From positions 26,626,001 to 26,690,000 of the forward strand of contig NC_073361.2 of NCBI RefSeq assembly GCF_027580225.2: 64,000 nucleotides of DNA, written 5' to 3'. The notes under the pieces are model-generated. The model saw only the letters and a program-made list of their open reading frames with translations, made no database searches and was not told the DNA's origin. The position numbers and the translations under genes are program-made. Positions 1 to 9,100 of this stretch are shown here, in pieces. Origin of the DNA: Misgurnus anguillicaudatus (Eukaryota > Chordata > Actinopteri > Cypriniformes > Cobitidae). Positions within the stretch are counted from its first letter, which is position 1. The number at the start of each line of letters is the position of its first letter.

Positions 1-36
1 ATTGCATTTATGGCTATCACTGTGTACTAACTTTAC

Positions 37-297
37 TAGGGGTGTGTGACGAATAAAAAAAACTCACAGTTCGGATCACATTACAGTTTTTGAGGCACAG
101 ATCAGATTATTTTTTGGATCAGCAAAAAGGTGGGAAAAATCTAATAAACAATAAAGAAATTGCAAACATTTATAAAAGAGAACAAAGTTGTACATTAATA
201 AGGTCTGAAATTAGCATTTTAACACAACTGAATGCTATTTTCACATATTATCTGTTCTGTTGTCAGACATATAGTGGCGTTTTCCCAGACAGGGATT
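37..297. other. AT-rich stretch with a hAT-like terminus
   Basis: The block at 37-50 starts TAGGGGTGTGTGAC, which resembles the ends of fish hAT-type elements, and is followed by GGATCA repeats. A matching far end could not be paired with confidence. No gene is visible. Confidence 0.3.
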
Positions 298-513
298 AGA
301 CTAGTCCTTGACTAAAATAAATATAAGAGCTGTCCAAACTGAAAACATCTTGCACTGACATATCTTTAAATACATCAGTGCCTTTAGTTTGTCCTCAAAA
401 TGCACACAAGTAATGTTTTTAGTAAGGCATGTTTGTTTAAACTAATTATATTTCCTAATTAAACTAAGGTCTAGTTCTGGCTTAAGCTAATCTCTGTCCA
501 GGAAACCACCCCA
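298..513. repeat. Dispersed repeat, family H, copy 1
   Basis: The segment shares its order of short blocks with two other places in the window: a tract reading CTTGCACTGACATATC, then a CAGTGCC block, then GATGCACAC-like and TCCAGGAAACC-like blocks. The other copies are near 22384-22612 and 51464-52030. No open frame is seen. It is an interspersed repeat of unknown class. Confidence 0.5.
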
Positions 514-1254
514 AAGACTATTAAAATAGTGAATAAACATGACCCAATAACCTTGTGTTTAATCCAACCAGCTGTTACTTTAACTACTAAGTTACTAAAA
601 GCTTGATTTATAAATGAGACATCGCAGACAATTCGGCGCAAATTACAAAATTGCCATTACACAGAGTTACTACAGAAGTCATGCGCGGGCATAGGAGAGA
701 GAGAGCTCGCGCACAAGCATATAGAGAACCAGTGTGTGTGAAAACACTGCTAACCTTTTCGTGATAAACTCGAATCAGTCGTCTTCTCTGTCAGTAACAT
801 CTGACGTTTACGTGAAAATGCAAGTACACAGAGGAATCCGCATGGAAAACACATCCAACTTTTAATTCTTTCACTCAGTGTCATGTATGAGAGGCGCTGT
901 CTAGGGGCTTCACGGACAAAGAAAGAGAGAGAGAGAGAGCGTGCACAAGAGAGGCACCACCGAGCGCTCACAACAATAAATGAAGCTGTTTTAAATGAAA
1001 ATAATAATGTAAATGTTGCGACCATTGTTGATTTTGTGGCGCACACAAACAAATAAATGTATGGATAACACTGCCAGGAGCAGAAGCCGCCATTACGCAA
1101 GATTAATGTAAAGAGCGTGACGCGTCGCGTAGTCCACGTAATCGATGACGTCGACGTGTCGTTGCAGCACTATTGAGCACGAAGGGGAGGGGTGAGAGAC
1201 GACTGATCACCGTGAGTAAAACCCAAGCGCTAGCGCACAGATGGGAGGGGCGCG
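514..1254. other. Non-coding stretch with a GA microsatellite
   Basis: Open frames here on the minus strand are driven by low-complexity sequence, including a (GA)n run at about 921-939 and a shorter GAGAGA run near 692-705. CpG-containing sequence lies around 1115-1165. No recognisable gene is seen. Confidence 0.4.
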
Positions 1255-1340
1255 GTTGACATTCATTTTCGGCTGGATTTTTTATTTCGGCCCGAAACCG
1301 ATAATGCCATTTTCGGCCGAAATTTCGGTGCATCCCTAAT
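1255..1340 (-). mobile_element. hAT-like element terminus (fragment)
   Basis: Read on the minus strand, 1338 to 1323 gives TAGGGATGCACCGAAA, followed by several GGCCGAAA motifs. This matches the common end of vertebrate hAT-type elements as known to me. No internal transposase is seen and the other end was not located, so it is called a fragment. Confidence 0.45.
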
Positions 1341-1667
1341 TATAATGTTATAATATGTATCACAGTAACACTGCAAAAATAAAGACAGAAAAACATATCC
1401 AACTAAAATAAAGTTTTATTTATATACAAACAATAAAGAACGCTTCAATAATTAAGGTTGTTGCAGTAGCGGATCATCTCACCAAGCGGGCTTTCTGCCT
1501 CCTGGATGCGCGCGCACCCTGTAATGTTTGCCGGCAACCCGTCTATACTTCTCACCTCACTGATTTTCACCTATTATATAGTAGGAAAGTAGGTGATTTC
1601 AGGCGCAGCGTATTTAAAAAAAAATATTTATATTTAACCAATTTATGTAATTTCAGACTTTATTAAG

Positions 1668-1850
1668 TTTTTTTTTTTTTTGCCATTTTGCCTTTATTTT
1701 AACTGGGAGTGAGGAGAGGACAGGAAAGTACAGGGAGGAGAAAGGGGGGTATGGGATCGGCAAATGACCACGAGGCGGGAATCGAACTTGGGTCGCCGAA
1801 AGTGCGAAAGCACCACATGTCGGAGCGCTGACCACTACAACATCAGCTCC
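1668..1850 (-). mobile_element. tRNA-derived SINE, minus strand
   Basis: On the minus strand the unit starts at about 1850 with a tRNA-like head (AGTGGTCAGCGCTC as an A-box region, then GTTCGATTCCC as a B-box). A CT-rich body follows, then AATAAAGGCA, and it ends in an A-run at 1668-1681. This is the architecture of a Pol III retroposon. Weak CAGACT direct repeats sit on both sides (1654 and 1854) and may be the target duplication. The short frame inside is not a gene. Confidence 0.65.
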
Positions 1851-2042
1851 GACCAGACTCCTGTATTTTACATATTTATTTTACGTGCCATAAAATAAGT
1901 ATGTTAAATGTTTTGCTTGAGATGTGTTTATCACAACTGCAGTACATTTTTAGCAAATGATCTATAAATGTGAGTGTTAATTTGTTTATGGACCTGTGTA
2001 GATAATTTAATTGAATGCTTTGTCCTCATTTGCATCACAATT

Positions 2043-2047
2043 GGATT
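2043..2047. repeat. Target site duplication, left copy
   Basis: GGATT directly precedes the first base of the 5' LTR and is repeated exactly after the 3' LTR at 8289-8293. A 5-bp duplication is usual for Ty3/gypsy integrases. Confidence 0.9.
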
Positions 2048-2658
2048 TGTCACAAGCTAAGCTTGATGACAGAAAATGAAACATGGACTTGACACACATG
2101 CACACATCACTACCTGATTATGCCGGCATTTTCCATCTTTTAAATCAGAATGGAGTTGTGTAATTGTTTTTCCTATTTTGAAATGAGTCTTGTGTATATA
2201 TATTGGTTTGTTTGTTTTATGTTGTTCAATTCAACTATACCTTTTGTTATTAGACAAAATAACTTCACAACTCAGTTTATTTGCAGTCAGAATTACCTTT
2301 TATTCTTGTATTTCCACCAAAACTTTGTTGTGGCTGTAGGCCTTCCAGTCTCATGCTGCACTATCAAACAGTCCATCTGATTCAAACAGGTATTTGTAGC
2401 ATACCCCTAATTGGACTGAACCATTTGTAGTTTTGTCTGGGGGGGTGGGGGTATAGCAGCTAAACAATTATTTTCTTTTCTTTTCTTTTCTTTTCTTGTC
2501 TTTTCATTTCTTTTTGTTTTGTGTGTGTATGGTTAAGTACCCATGGGTTTACACAATGTTATTTGTGATTGTTAGTGTTCTTTTATTTTTGTGTATAATG
2601 TTTTTATGTTTGATCCCTGCTTGTTCATTTGGTACAGGCCGAGGGAGGAGTTAGCCCT

Positions 2659-2666
2659 TATAAATA
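2659..2666 (+). promoter_or_regulatory. Putative TATA box of the 5' LTR
   Basis: TATAAATA lies about 185 bp before the poly(A) signal and is conserved in the 3' LTR at 8012-8019. This position suits Pol II initiation within the LTR and implies that U3 makes up most of the repeat. The role is inferred from motif and place only. Confidence 0.65.
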
Positions 2667-2848
2667 GGGTGCTATAGAGCTTATCAGGTCAGTCTTGATT
2701 TTGTAAAGGCCAAAAGTGAGACCCTGTTGCAAGTTGGACCAAATTATTTGGTGTAGCCTTTCTTTGCACATCATTGCAATTTTTGTTTTGTTCAGTTTGT
2801 TTGTATGTCAGTATGAGATTATGTAAATGATTTTTCTTTTTTCATCAT

Positions 2849-2854
2849 AATAAA
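2849..2854 (+). promoter_or_regulatory. Poly(A) signal of the LTR
   Basis: AATAAA close to the LTR end, repeated in the 3' LTR at 8205-8210, where it would direct 3' end formation of the element's RNA. Confidence 0.6.
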
Positions 2855-2934
2855 ACACCTTTTTGGGATCCACTGAACTGCTGTCCAGCTCGTTTGAGAT
2901 TATTATTTTTGACCACTGGGCTCACGCTTACAGT

Positions 2935-2952
2935 TGGTGTCAGAAGTGGGAT
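2935..2952 (+). other. Primer binding site, tRNA-Leu type
   Basis: TGGTGTCAGAAGTGGGAT begins two bases after the 5' LTR. The first three bases pair with the tRNA CCA tail and the rest with the acceptor and T-arm end of vertebrate tRNA-Leu (CAA anticodon, from memory). It would prime minus-strand DNA synthesis. Pairing stops after 18 bases. Confidence 0.8.
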
Positions 2953-2997
2953 AGCCCTGGTCATAAATAAGCTGGATTTTTTTTTTTGCTCAAAGAG

Positions 2998-5900
2998 ATG
3001 CCACCAAAACTGAGGAGTCAGCCTGAGGAGGGCACTGAGCAAGAGCAGGGACAAGGTGCAACTGGAGGTTTGCCCACTGCTGAAGTTACTTCATCTGGAG
3101 GAGATGGGGCCATCACCAGTCTTGCCCGTATGTTTGAGAGTTTTATGGAATATCAGCGAGGCCGTGATGAAAGGCAAGAGAGAGAGACGGCCCGTCGGGA
3201 ACAACAATACAAAGTTCTTCAGCATCAGGTCAGCCAGATACAGCTGGACTTTGAACACACCAGAGCTGAGGTTTCCACTACAGGGAAGCCAGCTCGAGGA
3301 ATGGACCAAGAGCTACGAATGGCAAGGCTGGAAGACAACGACGACATTGAGCATTACCTCACGACCTTTGAAAGACTGGCAGAAGTTTTCAAATGGCCAA
3401 AGGAGGATTGGGCTATACGCCTTATTCCGTTGTTGACTGGTAAAGCACGGAGTGCTTTTGTCTCTATGGACCCTATGCTGACAAAAGACTATAATGCGGT
3501 CAAACAGGCAATCTTGTCTAAATATGCAATAAACCCTGAAACCTATAGACTGAGATTCCGAAGTCGTGAGACGGCATTAGAAGAAACTCCACAAGAACTT
3601 TACGTCCGCCTCAAGGATCTTTTCTGCAAATGGGTAAAGTTTGACAGTTGCAACAAGGAGGATATTATGGAGACTCTGGTGTTGGAGCAATACTTGCGAG
3701 TTCTCTACCCGGAAATAAGGACTTGGGTTAAAGAAAGGAATCCCTCCACTGCTGAAGAAGCTGCTATGCTTGTTGAGGCCTACATTGCTGCAAGAAAGGG
3801 CCCTGGCAACTACCGTTATGCAGGCATCCTACATCCTGGCAGGGGTAAGTTTGAGGGGACTGGGGTTGGTTCAAACTCTCATAGCACTACCCAAGCTAAG
3901 ATCCTGAAGCCCATCCACAATAAGACTTGTATTTCTAAGGCCCCACCATTAGGGCAACATTTTGACAGGCCAGATGTTGTGTGTTTCAATTGTGGAGAAC
4001 GTGGTCACACTAGCCCTTTTTGCCCCTTAAAAAAACCCAAAACCACCAGTCTATGCTGGGTGCCCCGCCCAAATCATTCCCCCTCCCATCCCCATAACCC
4101 AGAGCCCACTATAACCATCTTGCTTAATGGCAAACCACTCACTGCCCTGATAGACACAGGTTGCTCCCGTACTCTGGTACAGTCTCAGTACATCCCTAGA
4201 GATATGTGGAATGTGGATGAAACCGTCTCCATTGTCTGTGTACATGGAGATAAAACCGAGTTAGCCACAGCAGATGTATATATTGAGATACACAGCCAGC
4301 CTTATCTGATGAGAGTAGGGGTAGCCACCAATCTCCCCTACCCCATATTGTTGGGTACTGATGTCCCTATTTTGTCAGATCTAGTACAGAGCAGCACTTT
4401 GTGTGGTGTAGTTACAAGAGCCCAAACCCAGCGTATAAGGCAGGATACAGAGACTAATGCTTTGAATGAAATGCCCTTTTCAACTGCTGACATAGAGGTA
4501 GAGCATAAGCCCACTGACGAAGAGAGGTTAGAGCGGCGTAGGGAGGAAGTGAAGGGACTTGTTGGCAACACTGACCATGTTGAGTTAGAACTGGGGGAAC
4601 CTGAACTAACCGAGGCAGATGTTACCATACCTAATAACCTAGCTAAGCTACAAAAGGAAGATACCTCTTTAGTGGAGTGTTTTAAGCAAGCTGAGAAGGA
4701 AGGTGGCCTTTTGCAAGGTTTTGGAGAAACATATGTTCTCAAGAAAGGCCTTCTCTATAGAAAGAGTAAGGAAGAAGGAACCCAGTTGGTTGTACCTAAA
4801 GCATACAGGAAGGAGGTGCTTGAGCTTGGACATACAATTCCTTGGTCTGGTCATTTAGGTTTCATGAAGACTCTAATGCGAATATCAAAGAGGTTTTATT
4901 GGCCTAAGATGTATACTGAAGTGAAAGAGTACTGCAAGTCTTGCCCTGAGTGTCAACTTACAACTAGTTATAAACCGGCATATGCACCACTGCACCCATT
5001 ACCTGTCATTGATATGCCTTTTGAGCGTATTGGAGTAGATGTGGTAGGTCCACTAGAAAGAAGCCAGTCAGGGAACAGATTCATTCTTGTTATCTGTGAC
5101 TATGCCACTAGGTACCCTGAGGCTTATCCTCTCAGAGAAATCACTGCTAAGCAGGTAGCAACCGCACTGCTTAGATTCTTCACTCAAGTAGGCATACCCA
5201 AGGAAGTCATAACAGATCAAGGGCCAAATTTCATGAGCCGCACCCTACACCAAGTTTATCAACTATTGGGAATTAAGAGAGTAAGAACCACCCCTTATCA
5301 TCCTCAAACAGATGGCTTGGTTGAAAGGTTCAACAAAACCCTGAAAAATATGCTGAAAAAGTTTGTTTCAGAGACTGGAAAGGATTGGGACAAGTGGTTG
5401 CCATACCTGCTATTTGCATATCGAGAGGTACCTCAAGCATCAACGGGATTTTCTCCTTTTGAACTACTGTACGCTCACCCAGTCAGAGGTCCTCTTGATG
5501 TTTTACGGGAGGTCTGGGAAGCATCAGAAAAGCCAGGTCAAATAAACATTGTGTCTTATGTCCTGAAGATGAGGGAGCAGTTGGAAAAAACAACAGCTAT
5601 GGCACGGAAAAACCTCCTTCAGAACCAAGCACGTCAAAAGGAATGGTATGATCAAACAGCCAGAACCCGCAGCTTTGAAGAAGGAGATGAGGTATTGTTA
5701 CTTTTGCCTACTACAGAAAACAAGCTACTGGCCAAGTGGCAGGGCCCTTACCGGGTTCAAAGGAAGTTAAGCCAGGTCACCTATGAAATTTACATTCCAT
5801 CTAGAAACAAGCCATTGCAGACATTTCATGTTAATCTACTAAAAAAATGGTATGCACAGCCTCCATCCACTGTTTCTCCAACTGTTACCAGTAAACCAAG

Positions 5901-7437
5901 TCCAGAGCAAACCTTGTTTATCCGAGCGGTCGAAGACGAAGAGGAAGTAGAGGAACAATACTTCCCAGTTCCTCGCCAATTTGCTCAATTGGATTTGAGC
6001 CATCTGCCAGAACATAAGAAACAGCAATTACTGGACCTGATACCATCTGGTCTGTTTAAAGAGACACCTGGTCTAACCAACATGGTATCACACCACATTA
6101 CCCTACACAGTTCTAAACCCATTCGCCAACCTGTTTACAGAATACCAGAACGACTCCTGTCTATCTTTAAAGAGGAGTTGGAAACCATGCAGAGTCTGGG
6201 GGTCATAGAGCCATCTGCCAGTGAGTGGAGTAGTCCAGTCATCTTGGTGCCCAAGAAGGATGGCAGCCTTCGTTTTTGCTTGGACTTTCGGAAGGTAAAC
6301 AGCGTCAGTAAGTTTGACTCCTACCCCATGCCCAGGGTAGATGACCTTGTGGAACGACTGGGACGAGCTAAGTACATCAGCACCCTAGACCTATGTAAGG
6401 GCTATTGGCAGGTTCCGTTGACCCCAGAGAGTCAGGAAGTGACAGCCTTCCGAACACCGTTTGGACACTTCCACTTCCGGGTCCTACCTTTTGGAATCCA
6501 TGGGGCACCTTCCACCTTCCAACGAATGATGGATCAACTCCTTCGAGGTACCGAGGGGTACGCAGCCGCCTATCTAGATGACATTGTCATCTATAGCCAA
6601 TCATGGGAAGAACATCTGTTTCACTTAAAGGATGTTCTAGAGAGGATAAAAAGTGCAGGCCTTACCCTTCGCTCTGACAAGTGTTTTTTGGCCAAGCGAG
6701 AAACACAGTATCTGGGATTTGTTCTGGGACATGGAGTGATACGACCCCAAGTCAGCAAAATTGAGGCTATTAAGTCTGCTGAAAGGCCAAAGACTAAGAA
6801 ACAAGTGCGGTCCTTCCTTGGCCTTAGTGGGTGGTATAGAAGGTTTATACCAAATTTTTCTGCACAAGCTGCTGCACTGACCACTCTCACCAAAAAGGAC
6901 AAACCAAACAAGGTAGTGTGGACTGATGAATGTGAACTTGCTTTTCAGGGCTTAAAAGACTCACTCTGCAAGGAGCCAATACTGCAGAGTCCTGATTTTG
7001 AACAGACTTTTACTGTGCAAACCGATGCTTCCGAGCATGGCATTGGAGCTGTTTTGTTACAGGGTAAGTCAGGACAACTAAGACCGGTGGCTTACATTAG
7101 TAGGAAACTCCTTCCCCGTGAGTCTAGGTACTCTACGGTGGAGAAGGAGTGTTTGGCTATCAAATGGGCCCTGGACTCCCTACGTTATTATTTGCTGGGC
7201 CGGAAATTTAGACTAGAAACTGATCATCGGGCTTTGTCCTGGTTGGGTCAAATGAGAGACACTAATTCTAGAATTACCAGATGGTTTTTAGCAATTCAAC
7301 CGTTTGATTTTGACGTCCTTTATAGATCAGGCACCCAAAATTGTACTGCGGACTACCTCTCACGGACACATCATGAGGTGTCTGGAGAAAGGGGGGGGGG
7401 GGGAATGTCACAAGCTAAGCTTGGTAACAGAAAATGA
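2998..7437 (+). CDS. Gag-Pol polyprotein of Gmr1-like retrotransposon
   Basis: One frame of 1479 codons; the first ATG is at 2998 (the frame is open from a TTG at 2986, not taken as start). Residues 1-70 are polar and partly coiled-coil-like. Capsid-like Gag spans about 95-270, with a SCAN-like segment at 183-268. A CCHC zinc knuckle (CX2CX4HX4C) lies at 329-342. The aspartic protease has LIDTG with Asp386 and a later ILLGTD. The integrase has an HHCC finger (H612, H619, C649, C652), the triad D681, D740, E776 (D,D35E), and a GPY module at 916-918. The reverse transcriptase has D1131 and a YLDD box at 1192-1195. RNase H has D1343, a VEKE glutamate near 1382, D1409 and D1452. Gag and Pol are joined without frameshift or stop, so separate Gag would need proteolysis. 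The frame ends 32 bases inside the 3' LTR and translates the polypurine tract as Gly residues. No envelope or chromodomain was seen. Confidence 0.95.
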   Translation: MPPKLRSQPEEGTEQEQGQGATGGLPTAEVTSSGGDGAITSLARMFESFMEYQRGRDERQERETARREQQYKVLQHQVSQIQLDFEHTRAEVSTTGKPARGMDQELRMARLEDNDDIEHYLTTFERLAEVFKWPKEDWAIRLIPLLTGKARSAFVSMDPMLTKDYNAVKQAILSKYAINPETYRLRFRSRETALEETPQELYVRLKDLFCKWVKFDSCNKEDIMETLVLEQYLRVLYPEIRTWVKERNPSTAEEAAMLVEAYIAARKGPGNYRYAGILHPGRGKFEGTGVGSNSHSTTQAKILKPIHNKTCISKAPPLGQHFDRPDVVCFNCGERGHTSPFCPLKKPKTTSLCWVPRPNHSPSHPHNPEPTITILLNGKPLTALIDTGCSRTLVQSQYIPRDMWNVDETVSIVCVHGDKTELATADVYIEIHSQPYLMRVGVATNLPYPILLGTDVPILSDLVQSSTLCGVVTRAQTQRIRQDTETNALNEMPFSTADIEVEHKPTDEERLERRREEVKGLVGNTDHVELELGEPELTEADVTIPNNLAKLQKEDTSLVECFKQAEKEGGLLQGFGETYVLKKGLLYRKSKEEGTQLVVPKAYRKEVLELGHTIPWSGHLGFMKTLMRISKRFYWPKMYTEVKEYCKSCPECQLTTSYKPAYAPLHPLPVIDMPFERIGVDVVGPLERSQSGNRFILVICDYATRYPEAYPLREITAKQVATALLRFFTQVGIPKEVITDQGPNFMSRTLHQVYQLLGIKRVRTTPYHPQTDGLVERFNKTLKNMLKKFVSETGKDWDKWLPYLLFAYREVPQASTGFSPFELLYAHPVRGPLDVLREVWEASEKPGQINIVSYVLKMREQLEKTTAMARKNLLQNQARQKEWYDQTARTRSFEEGDEVLLLLPTTENKLLAKWQGPYRVQRKLSQVTYEIYIPSRNKPLQTFHVNLLKKWYAQPPSTVSPTVTSKPSPEQTLFIRAVEDEEEVEEQYFPVPRQFAQLDLSHLPEHKKQQLLDLIPSGLFKETPGLTNMVSHHITLHSSKPIRQPVYRIPERLLSIFKEELETMQSLGVIEPSASEWSSPVILVPKKDGSLRFCLDFRKVNSVSKFDSYPMPRVDDLVERLGRAKYISTLDLCKGYWQVPLTPESQEVTAFRTPFGHFHFRVLPFGIHGAPSTFQRMMDQLLRGTEGYAAAYLDDIVIYSQSWEEHLFHLKDVLERIKSAGLTLRSDKCFLAKRETQYLGFVLGHGVIRPQVSKIEAIKSAERPKTKKQVRSFLGLSGWYRRFIPNFSAQAAALTTLTKKDKPNKVVWTDECELAFQGLKDSLCKEPILQSPDFEQTFTVQTDASEHGIGAVLLQGKSGQLRPVAYISRKLLPRESRYSTVEKECLAIKWALDSLRYYLLGRKFRLETDHRALSWLGQMRDTNSRITRWFLAIQPFDFDVLYRSGTQNCTADYLSRTHHEVSGERGGGGMSQAKLGNRK
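7384..7405 (+). other. Polypurine tract
   Basis: A run of purines, GGAGAAA then 13 G then AA, directly abuts the 3' LTR. It is the expected RNase H-resistant primer for plus-strand synthesis. It lies inside the coding frame. Confidence 0.9.
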
Positions 7438-8288
7438 AACATGGACTTGACACACATGCACACATCACTACCTGATTATGCCGGTATTTTCCATCTTTTA
7501 AATCAGACTGGAGTTGTGTAATTGTTTTTCCTATTTGAAATGAGTCTTGTATATATATTGGTCTGTTTGTTTTATGTTGTTCAATTCAACTATTCCTTTT
7601 GTTATTAGACAAAATAACTTCACAACTCAGTTTATTTGCAGTCAGAATTACCTTTTATTCTTGTATTTCCACCAAAACTTTGTTGTGGCTGTAGGCCTTC
7701 CAGTCTCATGCTGCACTATCAAACAGTCCATCTGATTCAAACAGGTATTTGTAGCATACCCCTAATTGGACTGAACCATTTGTAGTTTTGTCTGGGGGAG
7801 GGGGAATAGCAGTTAAACAATTATTTCCTTTTCTTTTCTTTTCTTTTCTTGTCTTTTCATTTCTTTTTGTTTTGTGTGTGTATGGTTAAGTACCCATGGG
7901 TTTACACAATGTTATTTGTGATTGTTAGTGTTCTTTTATTTTTGTGTATAATGTTTTTATGTTTGATCCCTGCTTGTTCATTTGGTACAGGCCGAGGGAG
8001 GAGTTAGCCCTTATAAATAGGGTGCTATAGAGCTTATCAGGTCAGTCTTGATTTTGTAAAGGCCAAAAGTGAGACCCTGTTGCAAGTTGGACCAAATTAT
8101 TTGGTGTAGCCTTTATCTGCACATCATTGCAATTTTGTTTTGTTCTGTTCAGTTTGTTTGTATGTCATTATGAGATTATGTAAATAATTTTTCTTTTTCA
8201 TCATAATAAAACACCTTTTTGGGATCCACTGAACTGCTGTCCAGCTCGTTTGAGATTATTATTTTTGACCACTGGGCCCACGATTACA
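7406..8288 (+). repeat. 3' long terminal repeat
   Basis: Matches 2048-2932 with about 17 substitutions and several small indels by eye, concentrated in the G-run and T-rich parts. It keeps the TATA-like box (8012-8019) and AATAAA (8205-8210) and ends GATTACA. Confidence 0.95.
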
Positions 8289-8293
8289 GGATT
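8289..8293. repeat. Target site duplication, right copy
   Basis: GGATT immediately after the 3' LTR, identical to 2043-2047. Confidence 0.9.
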
Positions 8294-9092
8294 AGTATTA
8301 CAATTAGTGGGAATTTTGAGCATGTTACAGTACAGGGCTGTACGAATCTAAAAGTAATAATGAGTGGTTTAAGCATCCATTATTGTACATCACCCACCTC
8401 CACACCTTACTTTGTGTGCTGCTTTTTATAATAACAAATATCTGCTTTTGATCATAGGTAACTGCACATTTTCTAGTAACAAAAATAGCACTAATTAAAT
8501 TTTTGACAGTTTTCCCTAAGCACTATTGTTTTCCACAGTACAATGCAAGTGAGTTTTTTATCAGCAATGTAGATGTTGCACAGTATAATAAATAAATATA
8601 ACTAAAAAGCTAAATAGATAAATATAAATGCATTTAAAGCTATGCCAATAGTGAAGAGGGGTAACCTAACTTATTTGTTTATAAAAATTGCATTTTAGAT
8701 GATCCTCTGTGCTGTCAATGTGATGCTTACATACAATTTGTTTGTTTTTTGTTTTACTGTCAGCTTTCAGAAACATGTTAGCGATCGTCTCAGAGGGTCA
8801 TAGTGACAAACCTTGCAATGGTTGCCTTTCCGACAGATTCTGCCACGATGCTTTGTTTAATCCGATAATTGTGTAAATGTAATGCCATCATTTCATCACA
8901 GAGAAAAGGTGAACCGATGACATTTTCTCAAATGTCAGAGTTATCTTAAGTCTTTTATTACATCACATTTAAATGAGGCCACGTGCATTCACAGTCTCTA
9001 TTGTAGACCAAAATCAGTTATTCATAGGAATTGCTTATTATACTAATACGACTCTCATAGAAGACAGCTGAAGGCCGTCAGAAATGAGTGGG
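8294..9092. other. Stretch without recognised features
   Basis: AT-rich, with stops in all frames and no repeat ends or exon-like sequence that I could identify. Confidence 0.5.
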
Positions 9093-9100
9093 TGTGGTAG

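Larger units (their letters stand above)
2048..2932 (+). repeat. 5' long terminal repeat
   Basis: This 885-bp repeat is matched nearly base for base by 7406-8288. It starts TGTCACAAGC and ends GCTTACA. A (TTTTC)n tract lies at about 2471-2510. The short open frame at 2150-2380 recurs in the other LTR and is not a gene. Confidence 0.95.
2048..8288 (+). mobile_element. Complete Gmr1-like LTR retrotransposon (Ty3/gypsy type)
   Basis: A 6241-bp element bounded by LTRs that begin TGT and end ACA, flanked by a perfect 5-bp duplication. It holds a primer binding site, one intact gag-pol frame and a polypurine tract. The domain order is Gag, protease, integrase, reverse transcriptase, RNase H. Canonical Ty3/gypsy elements place integrase last; the integrase-first order with gypsy-like proteins is the published signature of the Gmr1-like group of deuterostome elements, first described in Atlantic cod. 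The two LTRs differ by roughly 17 substitutions and a few indels by eye, about 2 percent, so the insertion is fairly recent. No envelope gene is present. Because all parts are intact it may be an autonomous copy, although activity cannot be read from sequence. Confidence 0.95.

Noticed and set aside
750..1333. Two minus-strand frames of 116 and 76 codons
   Set aside because: Driven by GA-rich low-complexity sequence and a hAT-like terminus; no domain recognised.
37..1338. A single hAT element spanning TAGGGGTG (37) to CATCCCTA (1338)
   Set aside because: The ends are only loosely similar and the flanks show no 8-bp duplication, so they are probably two different elements.
2150..2380. 76-codon frame in the 5' LTR, with a near-identical frame at 7547-7735
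   Set aside because: Present in both LTRs only because they are copies of each other; no motif and no coding signature.
3056..6911. Many short frames on both strands within the retrotransposon
   Set aside because: Shadows of the intact gag-pol frame.
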